This document shows positions 9,953-20,679 of a DNA stretch of 64,000 nucleotides, one piece after another. The DNA comes from Triglochin maritima (Eukaryota; Streptophyta; Magnoliopsida; Alismatales; Juncaginaceae), in contig OY821775.1 of the NCBI GenBank assembly GCA_963682175.1, forward strand, positions 32,362,053-32,426,052, in the 5' to 3' direction. A program made the position numbers and the translations under genes. Below the pieces are notes generated by a model. It was given only the letters and a program-made list of their open reading frames with translations. It was not told the DNA's origin and ran no database searches. Each line of letters begins with the position of its first letter. The stretch's first letter is position 1.

Positions 9953-11463
9953 ATGGATGGTTACATGGGCGACCATCCATATCATTGTTGGGACCAGGAC
10001 GATTCTCCCTGGTACTCCGGACACATGCAACCTGGGGGGGCTCAGACTAACACCCCGTATGTTTGGGACGATCGCAATTTTGTGACTGAGCAGTCTTCAT
10101 ATTGGGGTAACATGAGAGAGGCACCGACTGCTAGACCACAATCTAGTTATGCCGGATCATATGCTGGTCAACAAACTGAGACATTACAACAAACTTTGGC
10201 CTCTTTCATGCGTATCGCAGACGACATGAGTGCACCGATGGCTCCAGTAGCTGTACCGTGCGACTGTTGTGGGTTGAGTGGAAATGTTATCGGGGAATGT
10301 CCTTATGTTCCCCCTGAGCCTGTGTATGAGCACACATTTTCCCAAAATGCTCATTATGGCCATTACGCATCCGCGTACAACCCGAGAGTGATGGATTCGT
10401 GGGGAGACAATTCTTATCCAAATTCTTATACCTCATTTTCAGCCCCGTATCCTCCTCCTGAATACCCAGAATTGTACCAACACCCCACTTCAAATCATTG
10501 GACTCATTCTCAGCCCATCAACACCCAACCCTAAAATTTCCCAAGCTCTGACTTGGACCTCACAGTTGACCCCAAATTTGATTCCTTAAAACAAACCCTC
10601 CAAACATTCATGGAAACCACTCAAACTTTATTGAAGTCCAACTTGAATTCCTTGCAAAATATGGAATTGCAAGTGAGTCAAATGACACAACAATTCCATG
10701 AACGTGAGGAGGGTCACCTTTCTTGTCAACATGAGGATTCATCTTTTGATATCGAACCACCACCACATCCACAAATTCAAAGCACAACCTTTCAAAGTCA
10801 AACTCCTAGTCAGTCTCAGGGACTTGGGGTTTCAATTCACGATCACTTAGTGGAGGATTCGATTCAAATTGAGAATAACTTGGACCAGCTTCATTATGAG
10901 TCAGCACAGGATTGTGCCTTTTTTTTTTGTCCTGTGGCCCTTGAGCCACATGATCTTCATGTTGTGCCTCTTAAGGACTCACCTTTGGTGGAGCAAGAGC
11001 TCCCTAGTACCCTCAATTTCAAACAACCTAATGAGAGTTTGCCTCTCACTATTGTTCCTGATCATCTTGGAAATGATGGAACATCAAAAACTACATTGCT
11101 CATGAGGGTATTAGGATTTCCTTGGAGGATACCTTGGGTATGAGACCCACTTCCTGTTCTCCTGGTGAGTTGGACATGCATAACGAGGTGCTTGACCTCG
11201 TTCCAACCCACCAGCCTGTTGGTTGGAGAGTTTGGATTGATGATCATAACTTCAGTTCCGCAACGGGAGAGATTCTTCTTCCGTTGCCCCTTACTTCCCA
11301 AACTCTCGAGAGGTTCAAGCTCTTTCAGTTTGATCCTTTGAATGAGACGCCTTTGCGTCCAATTCATGAACCTCTCATTTCATCTGGTGCTCTTTGTGAA
11401 GGGGGGCCACGCATGCGTATTCTGGCCCCGCGTGGTGTCTTGTTCCCTTTCCAAGTGCATTGA
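9953..11463 (+). pseudogene. Gag-like protein without recognisable capsid, zinc-knuckle-like motif, conserved C-terminal module
   Basis: The frame starts at 9,953 in the same context as other gag starts of the family and runs 193 codons to an in-frame TAA at 10,532. The same frame continues to 11,143, and the homologous reading then shifts to a +2 frame ending at 11,463. The N-terminal part is rich in Tyr, Trp, Pro and Gln, with no Retrotrans_gag capsid domain that I can see. Residues ~103-116 read CDCCGLSGNVIGEC, a CX2CX4HX4C zinc knuckle with the histidine replaced by Asn. A predicted helical stretch follows (LQTFMETTQTLLKSNLNSLQ, then QMTQQFHEREEG), resembling the post-knuckle region of Athila gag. 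The end carries the PVGWR, FKLFQFD and LFPFQVH elements of the shared module. As drawn it is a pseudogene with one stop and one frameshift. The cellular role would be RNA binding and packaging, inferred only from the family. Confidence 0.65.
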
Positions 11464-13107
11464 CCCACTTTTTAGGTTCCCATTTGATGTCTTTTGACAA
11501 ATGAAGATGGGAACTTATGTTTGTACATAGTTATATATAAAAAAAAGAAAAAAAAAGAAAAAAAAGAAAAAAAAGAAAAAAAGAAAGTACAATAAAAGAC
11601 TCCTTCAGTAAGCATCGATTGTTGAAAGCCCCAACCCTTGTGTATTTGGGCCCCAATTCTTTGACGTATTTGTCTCCCTTCTTTAGCATCTCACGGGTTT
11701 TGAGGGAATTCGGGTTATGTCCATCAACATGACCTTGCACTTCCCTTTGTACTTCATGTTGGTGAGATCTCTCCTTTTTATGCATCAATCCATGTAGTAT
11801 CTTGCTTGCATTCATTGAGGACAATGCATGAAGTAGGTGTGGGGGGGGTGTTTTACGTGTGTACATAGTCGAGTCTTTTCTTTTGATTTTGTTTTCTTTT
11901 GTTTGCATTTTTAGGGTCATGTTAGTGTGTTGCACTTAATATCGATATATCTGCTTGCCATGATCCTTGGGTGACTTGTCTTCTTTTGCTTGCCTAGTGC
12001 ATCAAATTTTCACATTTCTTTCAAAATATTCATGTGTTTGTGAAAGAAAATGTTTTGTGGGTTTTGCGTGTGTTTAGCATGTGCAAAACCGTTGAGAGGC
12101 AAAGTAAAAAGAAAGCCCCCAAAATTGTCTTGAACTTGATGCATTAGGATATCTAGTACAGTGGCTTTAGGATTTATCGAGTCGTTAGGATGCACCCCAG
12201 TTTTCCTTTGGGGGTGAGTAATCATAGGGTTTCAGTGCTCAAACATTCAAAGAAGTCCACCTTGAACCTAGTGAGTCAATAATTCGTGTCGGTTAACTTA
12301 AGGAAGTTTGTTGTAGTCAAGGACCCTCTAAATCTTGTTGTGAGACAGTAGTGTAGGGGTTTTGGTTCATGTGTAGATAAGAAATAAGTGAGTAGGTGTT
12401 CTCTCTTCTCGCACGGCTCCTATCACTCGGGAAAGTAGGTGTGAGGGGACTTTGTGCCTGGTGCTTTCGAGTCATCTGACTTGGGATGCGCCGACCGAAC
12501 TCCCGTTACACGGGTGGTAGGGATTGCCCTATGTGGAGATTTGGGGAAAGGTGTACGTGATAGTGTAAGTCCTCATGGGCAATGATGCACGAAACCTGAC
12601 CCTGGGAGAATGAAGTTCCAACTAATAAAAAGAAAAAGGAAAAAAAATGTGAAAAGAAACAAAAAGAAAAAAAAATATGGTAATATAAATAAGAACCTTA
12701 ATGGACCTTACACTTTGTATCACTTGAGGATGTTGAGGTTGTCCATGTCTTTCACTTAATTCCTTATTTAACTTGCACGAATGGTTCATTAGGCTAGGTG
12801 TGGACTGATCACCTATATAGAGTCGGCCCGTAGCATTACAACGTCCATTGATCGACAAAATTTGTCCAACGAGTCGAGGTCTAGATTGAATAATGCATCT
12901 TGTTCGGATTTTGTGGGTATATCCGCTGAAAACCCTCAGGAGACAACACTCCTCCTCCTTGGCAACAATGAGGTTTAACGGCTTGTTGCACGTGCTAAGT
13001 GCAACCGTGATTCCTACGAAAGTGAGTTAGGATTTCTTGTTTTTTCGTTTGCTTTTCTCTTTCTTTGTTTTGCTCAGGACTAGCAAAAACTTAGGTGTGG
13101 GGGTATT
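11464..13107 (+). mobile_element. 3' non-coding region with conserved RNA-like structures
   Basis: No gene. Landmarks: an A/G tract (11,540-11,585); a purine motif at 11,834-11,850 within a conserved context CATTGAGGACAATGCATGA; three consecutive perfect hairpins at 12,470-12,481, 12,502-12,514 and 12,518-12,531; a hairpin at 12,978-13,008; and the polypurine tract at 13,092-13,107. Collinear with 1,923-3,484 (minus), 15,538-16,804 and 20,680-22,299. Confidence 0.8.
13092..13107 (+). other. Polypurine tract before 3' LTR
   Basis: TAGGTGTGGGGGTATT directly before the LTR start at 13,108. The same motif precedes the 3' LTR of the Athila-like element (minus strand, 52,286-52,301). Likely primer for plus-strand DNA synthesis. 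Confidence 0.8.
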
Positions 13108-14647
13108 TGATTGACATCATTTCATGCTTATATTTGTATCTTATATCCATTATGTTACACCTAAGCAATGCTACGTGACGAGTTTTATGTTTAGTTTTCC
13201 GGAATAAAGAGGTTTGAAGAGAAGAGCCATGAAAGGACCCAAAAGCAGGAAAAAGGACTTAATTGTGAGACCTGAGGACCAAGATGCAATGGAGAAGGAC
13301 CTGATCGTAAGACCGAAGGACCTAAGCGCAAAACAGGAAACTCCACACCATCATGAGGAGTATTTTGGCAATTCGATTCGGGTCGGAGCTCCAATAAACA
13401 AAGTAGATGCATCAAAGACCAACAAAGACCACCAGGAAAGCCCACAACCAAAACCAACTTGATCTGGATCATATAGACCGCCAATTGGCGGTCTTGGACC
13501 GCTAATTGACGGTCCATATGTCTCCAGATCCGCTAAGATTTGTGCTGGGCTTGTATTAGTGTATTCTTAGTCTATTTTTAGTATTGGTTTAGTCCCACAT
13601 CGGGGGATTGTCCCGGATTAGCTTTTTCCATGCTTATAAATAGAACTCTTCACCTTCCATTGTAATTACCCATTGTTTGGTGGCATTCTCTCTACTAAGG
13701 AGTGAGCCTTGAAGCAATAACTCAAGGTGGAGAAGAATGTTACCTTCAATGTGAGTCATTGTTAATAAAAGTTTATTTGTTTCTTTTAATCTTGTCTTGT
13801 TATGTTGCTTGTTTTGTGTGGGTTGCTTTACTTTGTTTAATTTCTTGTTTAGTAATTTTAGTATATTAGTTAAATGTTTTCTTTACTTAGTCTAATCAGT
13901 AGTGTAATGAGTAGTGAGTAGTTCCATCCCCATTTGGGGGTGGAGAAATATGTGATATAATTATGTAGTGTATTAAGTGTGTGTTATTTTTATCCCTTGA
14001 GCTTTATATGATTTCCATAACCATCTAATGGGTCTCCACTCTTATCTTTGATATGCTAATGCTCTTGAATGAAGCTTAGCTTATGCTTTGATTAGTGGAC
14101 CTATTTTATGGGGAATGATAAGGTTAGGATATGGATGAAGTTAATGTTGGAAACACAATTTGTAGTGTATGTGCTCTTGTTGCCTTTACCTTAGCTAATG
14201 TCTTGTATGTTTTAATGATGTAGTGAAATCTTCATTCATGTAGAGGTATAGTAGGGTATAGTCTTTATACTTGAGTTCATGTAGCTTCATTCCAATTATT
14301 GTCTTGTATGTTTTAATGATGTAGTCTTATCTTAATTCATGTAGAGGCAAAGTTGGATGTAGTTTTATGATTTCATGCACTACATGTTGTGAGGAGCTTA
14401 ATGAACACACACACACTTCTTTATGTTCACATTATTTCTCTACCCCCTTTGGGGCTTCGTTTTATTGCTTATCTTCATTTCATTTTTGCATCTTAGTGTA
14501 GTTTAGTGTAACCATCCTTTCTCTCTTTCTTTTACCTCTCGCCTTCGAACAAAACAAGTGTCGACACACCTCCCAGTCGACGACCCGTATTTGCCACCGC
14601 TTCAACGCGGTCGTGCACTTGCGGTAGAAATATAAAACGATCAATCA
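13108..14647 (+). repeat. 3' LTR of the complete element
   Basis: Starts TGATTGACATC and ends ATCAATCA. Nearly identical to 7,284-8,823, including palindromes (13,476-13,514), TATA box (13,635-13,643) and CA repeat. Confidence 0.92.
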
Positions 14648-15537
14648 CGATGTATCAACAGAGGCCCCGTAACGACCCGTACAGTCACTTCTACAACCCG
14701 GGATGGAAAAATCACCTTAACTTCTCTTGCGGGCCTAGTGGGGGCCACAGTCAGAGCTCGCACGCTCAACCTCTACCTTATCACCCTCCACTCCCATCGG
14801 CAACCTACCAACCCCCACATCAAAGGTCTCACCACCATAATCACCAACCTCCTCAGGCCTCACCGTCGGGTTATTCTAACCAAACTCCACTACCCCAGCG
14901 GGTTGACCCAAAGGACCCCTCTACTGATCAAACCCTTCAAGCGTTCATGCAGAGCATGCAAAGTTCGTTCAAAGCTTTGGAAATGCAAGTTAGCTAGTTG
15001 GCTCATCAGTTCCATGAACGTGAGAAGGGTCAATTGTCGGGTCAACCTATGGTAAATCCCAGGGGCCAACCTTCTCAGGCTAGGAAGATGTGCGTAGTGT
15101 TGAAGATGACCCTTCCCAACATGCAAATGTTGTCCATACCTTAAGATCAGAAGGGTTGTTGACAACAATGTGGAAATGCTTGAATCCAACCCTGTTGGTG
15201 ACTCTTCCGAGGAGGGTCGTGAGTCTTTCAAGGAACCCAATCCTGAAACCCATTCTTAGTGATGCAGTCGTGCGGCATCCATCGAATGAGCCTGAGGAAC
15301 TCATTCCGATGCACCCACCTATTGGTTGGAGGGTTTTGTTCGAAGAGCAACTAAACTCTAGTGAGGAAACATAACTCCACTCATTCATGTCGCATACACC
15401 CAACCAATATCAAGAGGGGTTCGAGCCTTTCAGCTTTGACCTTTCACCCCTCTTGACACCTCAGAGTACCAGTGAAGTTTGCCCATCTTGGCAGGTCTCT
15501 GGCCCGCATACGATGTTTTCATTTGATGTTCCTTGAC
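14648..15537 (+). pseudogene. Gag pseudogene, post-knuckle region plus C-terminal module
   Basis: Begins mid-gene at MYQQRPRNDPYSHFYNPGW, which aligns with YNHARKDPYASTYNSGW directly after the zinc knuckle in the gag at 53,776-55,743. A His/Pro/Gln-rich linker follows, then FKALEMQVS and FHEREKGQLSGQP. The C-terminal module has HPPIGWRVLFEEQLNSSE, FEPFSFDLSPL and MFSFDVP. Lesions: nonsense at 14,995, frame changes near 15,130 and 15,255, and a nonsense codon at 15,372. A fragment in a third frame (RRVVDNN) resembles the LRSGRxVDNN signature of Athila-type gag. The upstream capsid and knuckle are absent, replaced by the LTR ending at 14,647. Confidence 0.7.
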
Positions 15538-16804
15538 CAAATGATTATGAGAATATCTTCGTTGATGTATATATCTTGTTTAGAAGAAGAAAAAAAGAAA
15601 AAAAAGTAATAAAAGACTCTACCAGTGAGCAATGATTGTTGTAGGCCCCAACCCTTGGGTATTTGGGCCCCATTTCTTTCACGTATTTGTATCCCTTCTT
15701 TAGAATCTCACAGGTTTTGGTGGAATTCGGGTTTGTGTCCATCAGCATAACCATGAACTTCCTTTTGCGCTTAATGTTGGTGAAATCTTCCATTTTCCAT
15801 GCATAAATCCTTGTAGTATCTTTCTCACATTCATTGAGGACAATGCATGAAGTAGGTGTGGGGGGTGTTTTACGTGTGTATATAGTCGAGTCTTTTCCTT
15901 TGATTTTGTTTTCTTTTGTGTGCATTGTTAGGGTCACGTTAGTGTGCTGCATTTAATATTGATGTATTTGCTTGCCATGATCCTTGGGTGACTTGTCTTC
16001 TTTTGCTTGCCTAGTACTTCAAAATTTTCACATTTCTTTCAAAATCTTCATGTGTTTGCGAAAAAAAATATTTTGTGGGTTTTGCGTGTGTTTGGCATGT
16101 GCAAAACCTTTGAGAGGCAAAGTAAAAAGAAATCTCCCAAAATTGTCTTGAACTTGATGCATTAGGATATCAAGTACAGTGGCTTTAGGACTTATCTAGT
16201 CATTAGGATGCACCCCGGTTTCCCTCGGGGGGCGAGTAATCATAGGGTTTCAGTACTCAAACATTTAAAGAAATCGCCCCTGAACCTAGTGAGTCAATAA
16301 TTCGTGTCTGTTAATATAAGAAAATTGGTTGTAGTCAAGGACCCTTTAAATCTTGTTGTGAGGCATTAAGTGTAGGGGTTTTGGTTCATGTGTAGATAAG
16401 AAATAAGTGGGTAGGTGTTATCTCTTCTCGCACGGCTCCTATGACTCGGCAAATTAGGTCTGAGGGGACTTCGTGTCTGGTGCTTTCGACTCAACTGACT
16501 TGGGATGCACCGACCGAACTCCCGTTACACGGGTGGTCGGGATTGCCTTATGTGGAGATTTGGAGAAAGGTGTACGTGATAGTGTAAGTCCTCATAGGCA
16601 TCCAACTAGTAAGAAAAAAATTGGAAAAAAATGGTAACGTAAATAAGAACCTTGATGGACCTTGCACTTTGTATCACTTGAGGATATTAGGTTGTCCATG
16701 TCTTACACTTAAGTCCTTAATTAACTTGCACGAATGATTCACTAGGCTAGGTGTGTAGATTGATTATATATATAGAGTCGGCCAGTAGGATTACCGTGTC
16801 CAAT
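15538..16804 (+). mobile_element. 3' non-coding region, truncated by copia element
   Basis: Collinear with 11,464 to about 12,850: purine motif at about 15,832-15,872, hairpin block with CCCGTTACACGGG at 16,521-16,533. It stops near 16,804, where copia protease sequence begins; the rest of the 3' region and its LTR are missing. No gene seen. Confidence 0.75.
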
Positions 16805-17165
16805 CAATACTATCGACTTGCACAACATAAACATTTCCATATCTATAGGCTTTAAAAATGGTTTTCAAACTAGCTTTAGAAATAATGTATACAATATGTT
16901 GATCAAAGACAACTAAGAATTCTTTATCGGTTAATTGACTAACACTAAGCAAATTATGTTTTAAACCATCCACAAGAAGCACATTTTGTATTTGAGTAGT
17001 AGAATCCTTACCAACATCGCCGATGCCAATAATGTGACTTTTAGAATTATCCCCAAATGTGACGGTTCCACCTTTCTTTGATTTCAATGTTTTGAACATA
17101 GAGTGGTCTCCCGTCATGTGCCTCGAACATCCACTATCTACGATCCACTTCCCCTTCTTTTTCAC
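16805..17165 (-). pseudogene. Copia aspartic protease fragment
   Basis: The frame carries WIVDSGCSRHMTGD, the standard copia protease active site (DSG) with the following HMTG typical of plant copia polyproteins. Next come TVTFGDNSKSHIIGIGDVG and LKHNLLSVSQL, conserved protease-to-GAG_pre-integrase sequence. The reading ends near 16,805 at the junction with foreign 3' non-coding sequence, so integrase is missing. Confidence 0.85.
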
Positions 17166-17214
17166 CTACATTCAAAGAAGAAGAAGATAATGTTGGTACT
17201 CATATTTGTTTGGG

Positions 17215-17490
17215 TCATTTGGGGTTAGCTTTAGGTACCCAAACTTGTTTGGTTCTACGTACCCAAACATTTGAAGAGAATTTTTTTTTCACTACACCAT
17301 TTAAAGCATGCACAAAATAACTCTTAGAGTTTTTCTTTTCATTCATGTATCCTAAACCATGCTTTTCTAATGATTGAATTTTACTACCAAGTAACATGTC
17401 TAGCGTCTTCTTTCTTTTGGTGAATTTCTCAAGATCAATTCTCAATTGCTTATCTAAGATCATGAATTTCTTTAGCATGAGATTCAACAT
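17215..17490 (-). pseudogene. Copia gag downstream fragment
   Basis: Encodes a Lys-rich stretch with EKFTKRKKTLDMLLGSK and SLEKHGLGY, matching the frame at 32,751-33,143 of the related element. That places it between the gag zinc knuckle and the protease. Isolated by stops on both sides; decayed. Confidence 0.7.
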
Positions 17491-17757
17491 TGAGTTCTTT
17501 TAAGCTTTTATTTTCCAACACAAGATTATTAACTTCATTTGACAATGATTCATTGATACAAGCTAGATCATGATTAGCTTTCCTAGATAATTTACTTTTA
17601 TGCCTTAATATGTCACATTTTTCAACTAATTCATGAAAGGCATCAAGTAATTCATCATATGAGTTTGATTCATGAGTTGAAATTACCTCTTTTTATCCAT
17701 CTTTGGCGACATTGCAAGGGTTGGGTTCGTCTTGCTCGCTTGACGAAGATGCACTAT

Positions 17758-18782
17758 CTAATTCTCCATCGACTTCTTCTTGAGTGTAGAGACAAAGATG
17801 AGCTTCTTCATTTTCCAACTCACTTGAAGAACCGGAGGATGACTCGGATGATCCATCCCAAGTTGCCTTGAGGGCCTTTTTCTTCTCCTTATACTTATTC
17901 TCTCTTCTTTTGAATCTCCTTTCTTTTTTTCATTATCTCTTCTCTTTTTCTCTTTTCTTTCCTTGGATTGGATTAAGGGACAATCTTTCTTTATATGTCC
18001 AACTTTATCACATCCATAACAAATAGGACCTTTTGAGCTCTCTCCATCATCCCTTCTTTTTCTTTGAAATTTATCTTTTATCCATCGTTTCTTGAATGTC
18101 TTAACCATCATTGCAAGCTCTTCATCACTCTCCTCATCGTCCGATTTTTCGGATTCAAAGTAGCTTTAAGTGCAATGACTTTTTCTTTCTTTTTCGAGCT
18201 CTCCATCTCTTTTCTCTCATTCATTTGAATCTCATAAGCCATAAGGCTTCCGATGAGATTCTCCATTGACAATGTGTTGAGATCTTGAGCCTCCTCAATA
18301 GCGGTTGTCTTTTTCTCCCAATTGCTTGAGACAGATCGAAGAATCTTCCGCACCTTGTCACCTTCATTCACCTTCTTACCAAGATTTTTCAAATTGTTAG
18401 TAATCTCGGTGAAGCAAGTGTTCATCTTGCTTATACTTTCACCGGGCTGCAAAGAGAATAATTCATATTTACGCACAAATATATCAACCCTAGTTTCTTT
18501 AATTCTAGATGATCCTTCATGATGAGATTCAAGTAATTTCCATATCTCATAAGCGGTATCACATCCGTTAATCCTACCATATTCTTGAGTATCCACTCCA
18601 CAAGCAAATTGTTCACTAGTGGGTGGAACATTTTTACTACCAAGGAATATCCACATTTTTAAGGAAATTGATTGGATGTAGATTCTCATTCTATTTTTCC
18701 AATGTGCATAATTATTTCCGGTAAGCAAAGGGGGTCTAGTGGTATATAGTCCTTCTCTATGTTGATTAGTGTTACTCTCCAT
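17758..18782 (-). pseudogene. Copia gag with zinc knuckle, frameshifted
   Basis: Starts at the ATG at 18,782, 30 bases after the primer site. The first part has YTTRPPLLTGNNYAHWKNRM and a UBN2-type copia gag body (AYEIWKLLESHHEG, FSLQPGESISKMNTCFTEI). One frameshift near 18,150 separates it from the second part, which contains the CCHC knuckle CYGCDKVGHIKKDC followed by a Lys/Glu/Arg-rich tail. The gag would form the particle and bind RNA; here it is broken. Confidence 0.82.
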
Positions 18783-18811
18783 GGCTAAATGGATTAGATG
18801 AGTAAACCTAT

Positions 18812-18823
18812 GCTCTGATACCA
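18812..18823 (-). other. Primer-binding site, initiator tRNA-Met
   Basis: TGGTATCAGAGC on the minus strand, the standard copia primer site, two bases after the LTR end at 18,826. Confidence 0.9.
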
Positions 18824-18825
18824 AA

Positions 18826-20459
18826 TGTAAGTTAATCGGTCACTAATCTAGAGGGGGGTGAATAGATTATCTCTTAATTTTCTTGAACAATTGCACAATT
18901 AAAATAATAAGGGAAAGAATGCAAACCACAAGATGACTCCAGAGATTTATAGAGGTTTGATCACACCACCGTGATCTAGTCCTCTCCTCAAGTTCTGATC
19001 GATCCTCCGATCCCTACTCGAGAATTCACTATTATCTTCGTTCTAAGTCGAAGATAAACCCTCTTACAATTGGAGCCTTGCGAACACCCTCGCCTTGCTC
19101 AGATATCCTCTCACAACCCGAGAGGGTGCTTCCTCAAAGCTTTACAACACAATGGAAATTGAATGTGGTTGTTGAACTCTAACTTGAATGCACTCAAGGA
19201 TATGATTTAAGCTTGGAGTGAATTTAGTGGAAGTATGAGAGTTGGTGGAGCTTTGAAGGCTTGAAGATTGAGAGCACAAGAGTAGGATTGATTTTTGACA
19301 AGTGTAGTTGTTAATATGTCTCTTAAGTGAAGCTTATATAGCCTTCAAAACAAATAGAGCCGTTATGGTAAGTTGGTGAGAATTGGACCAAAGGAAAAGA
19401 AGATGTGACTTAACCTTGGGTAGAAATCGAGACAGATTCGGTCGACCGTTATCCACACGGTAGTCCGAAGAAGTGGTCAGAAATAAGAACTCGGTTGACT
19501 GAATATAGGTCGGATAACCGTTCACCAACATCCAGTAACTTTTTTCTAATATGGGCTAATTAACTTCAGTTGACCGAGATCACGTCGGTGCACCGTTCAA
19601 AATGGACAGTAAAGAATTGGTGCGACTTGGTGATCATGTTCGGTAGACCGTGGCAAGTTCGGTTGACTGATACATGTGCGGGTTTTCGGCTGACATTGAG
19701 TGGGGAATTGGTTTATCAATAACGGTCGAAAAATTACGTGGAAAAATAGCGGTTATATTCTGATTGACAACAAGACTTCGGTAATCTGAAGAGCAATCGG
19801 TATACCGGTATGGATGTTTCAAATGATGTGGCTAAAGGACAAAATATAAGTCGGGTGGAGTTAGTTTGTGTCACGTGGGCCAATAAGATGAAGTCGTTTT
19901 AGGCCAAAAGATACAAGAGAGTTCGGATGACGGATCCCTCTTCGGAATACCGAATAGACATGTCCAGAGAAATTTCAAAGCTACTGGGAATAGAGAAACG
20001 GTCGACTGGGTAAGGTTCCGTACACCCAAAAAAGGATTCCAGGAGATCAAGTTTTTACTGACTCTAAGGAGACGGTTGATCGGGTAAGGTTCGGTACACC
20101 GAAACAAGGATTCCAGGAGAACAATTGGTTACTGACTTTATAGGAAACGGTTCACCGAGCGACACTCGGTCATCCGTTGGGAACCATATTCGGTAGACCG
20201 ATAAGGACATGGTCGACCGAGACAGACGGGTTTATCCTTTTGTGCATCAAGTGTACATTTGATCCTTGAGATTTGATTACAAGTCTTGAGCCTTGATCTT
20301 GAAGTTGATTAGTCCCTTGGTTTGATCACCTACATTGTTAGGAATACACAATATCTATGCAATTTGACAATATGATGTGTGTGATGTTGTTATTGAAGTT
20401 ATGCATTATATTAGTTTGTTAATCATCAAAATTAAGATTAAAGAGCCAAAACGCCAACA
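18826..20459 (-). repeat. Copia 5' LTR
   Basis: On the minus strand it starts TGTTGGCG at 20,459 and ends CA at 18,826 (1,634 bp). The central part (about 19,430-20,225) holds a dense set of degenerate TCGGTCGACCGA motifs. The start resembles the LTR starts at 33,790, 41,073 and 41,849. Confidence 0.8.
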
Positions 20460-20679
20460 ATCATAACTTCAATTTTGCAATGGGAGAAACTCTTCTTCCG
20501 TTGCACACTATGTCCCAAACTCTTGAGAGGTTCAAGCTCTTTCAGTTTGATCCTTTGAATGAGACGCCTTCGCGTCTAATTCATGAACCTCTCCTTTCAT
20601 CTTGTGCTCTTTGTGAGGGGGCCCACACATGAGTATTCTGGCCCTACGTGGTGTCGTGTTTTCATTCCAAGTGTATTGA
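20460..20679 (+). pseudogene. Gag-like C-terminal module, 5' truncated
   Basis: Reads FNFAMGETLLPLH then TLERFKLFQFDPLNET and HEPLLSSCALCEG, closely matching the end of the frame at 11,463, then a frame break and the equivalent stop near 20,677. The upstream part is missing; the copia LTR end at 20,459 abuts it. Confidence 0.65.

Larger units (their letters stand above)
7284..14647 (+). mobile_element. Complete non-autonomous Athila-related LTR retrotransposon (7.36 kb)
   Basis: Two LTRs of about 1,540 bp (7,284-8,823 and 13,108-14,647) flank a 4.28-kb interior with a tRNA-Asp primer site (8,830-8,847), a leader, a gag-like reading frame (9,953-11,463), a 1.6-kb 3' non-coding region and a purine tract. 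I count by eye only about fifteen differences between the LTRs, mostly substitutions plus a CA-repeat length change, so the insertion is young on a plant scale. No protease, reverse transcriptase, RNase H or integrase is encoded, so enzymes must come from elsewhere. Target-site duplication is imperfect at best: CTATG before 7,284 against CGATG after 14,647. The flanks are both gag sequence but do not join at one point, so a deletion accompanied or preceded insertion. Confidence 0.9.
16805..20459 (-). mobile_element. Truncated Ty1/copia element, Sirevirus-like
   Basis: Minus-strand order from high to low coordinates: LTR (20,459-18,826), initiator-tRNA-Met primer site (18,823-18,812), gag (18,782-17,758), a gag/coiled-coil remnant (17,490-17,215) and the protease (17,165 to ~16,805). 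The element is cut inside or just after the protease, so integrase, reverse transcriptase, RNase H and the 3' LTR are all absent. The LTR carries many TCGGTCGACCGA-like palindromes, and gag and LTR closely resemble the element at 29,797-35,349. Palindrome-rich LTRs are a known trait of Sireviruses. Confidence 0.8.

Noticed and set aside
7279..14652. CTATG/CGATG as a genuine target-site duplication
   Set aside because: One mismatch in five, and the flanking gag segments are not contiguous, so a chance match cannot be excluded.
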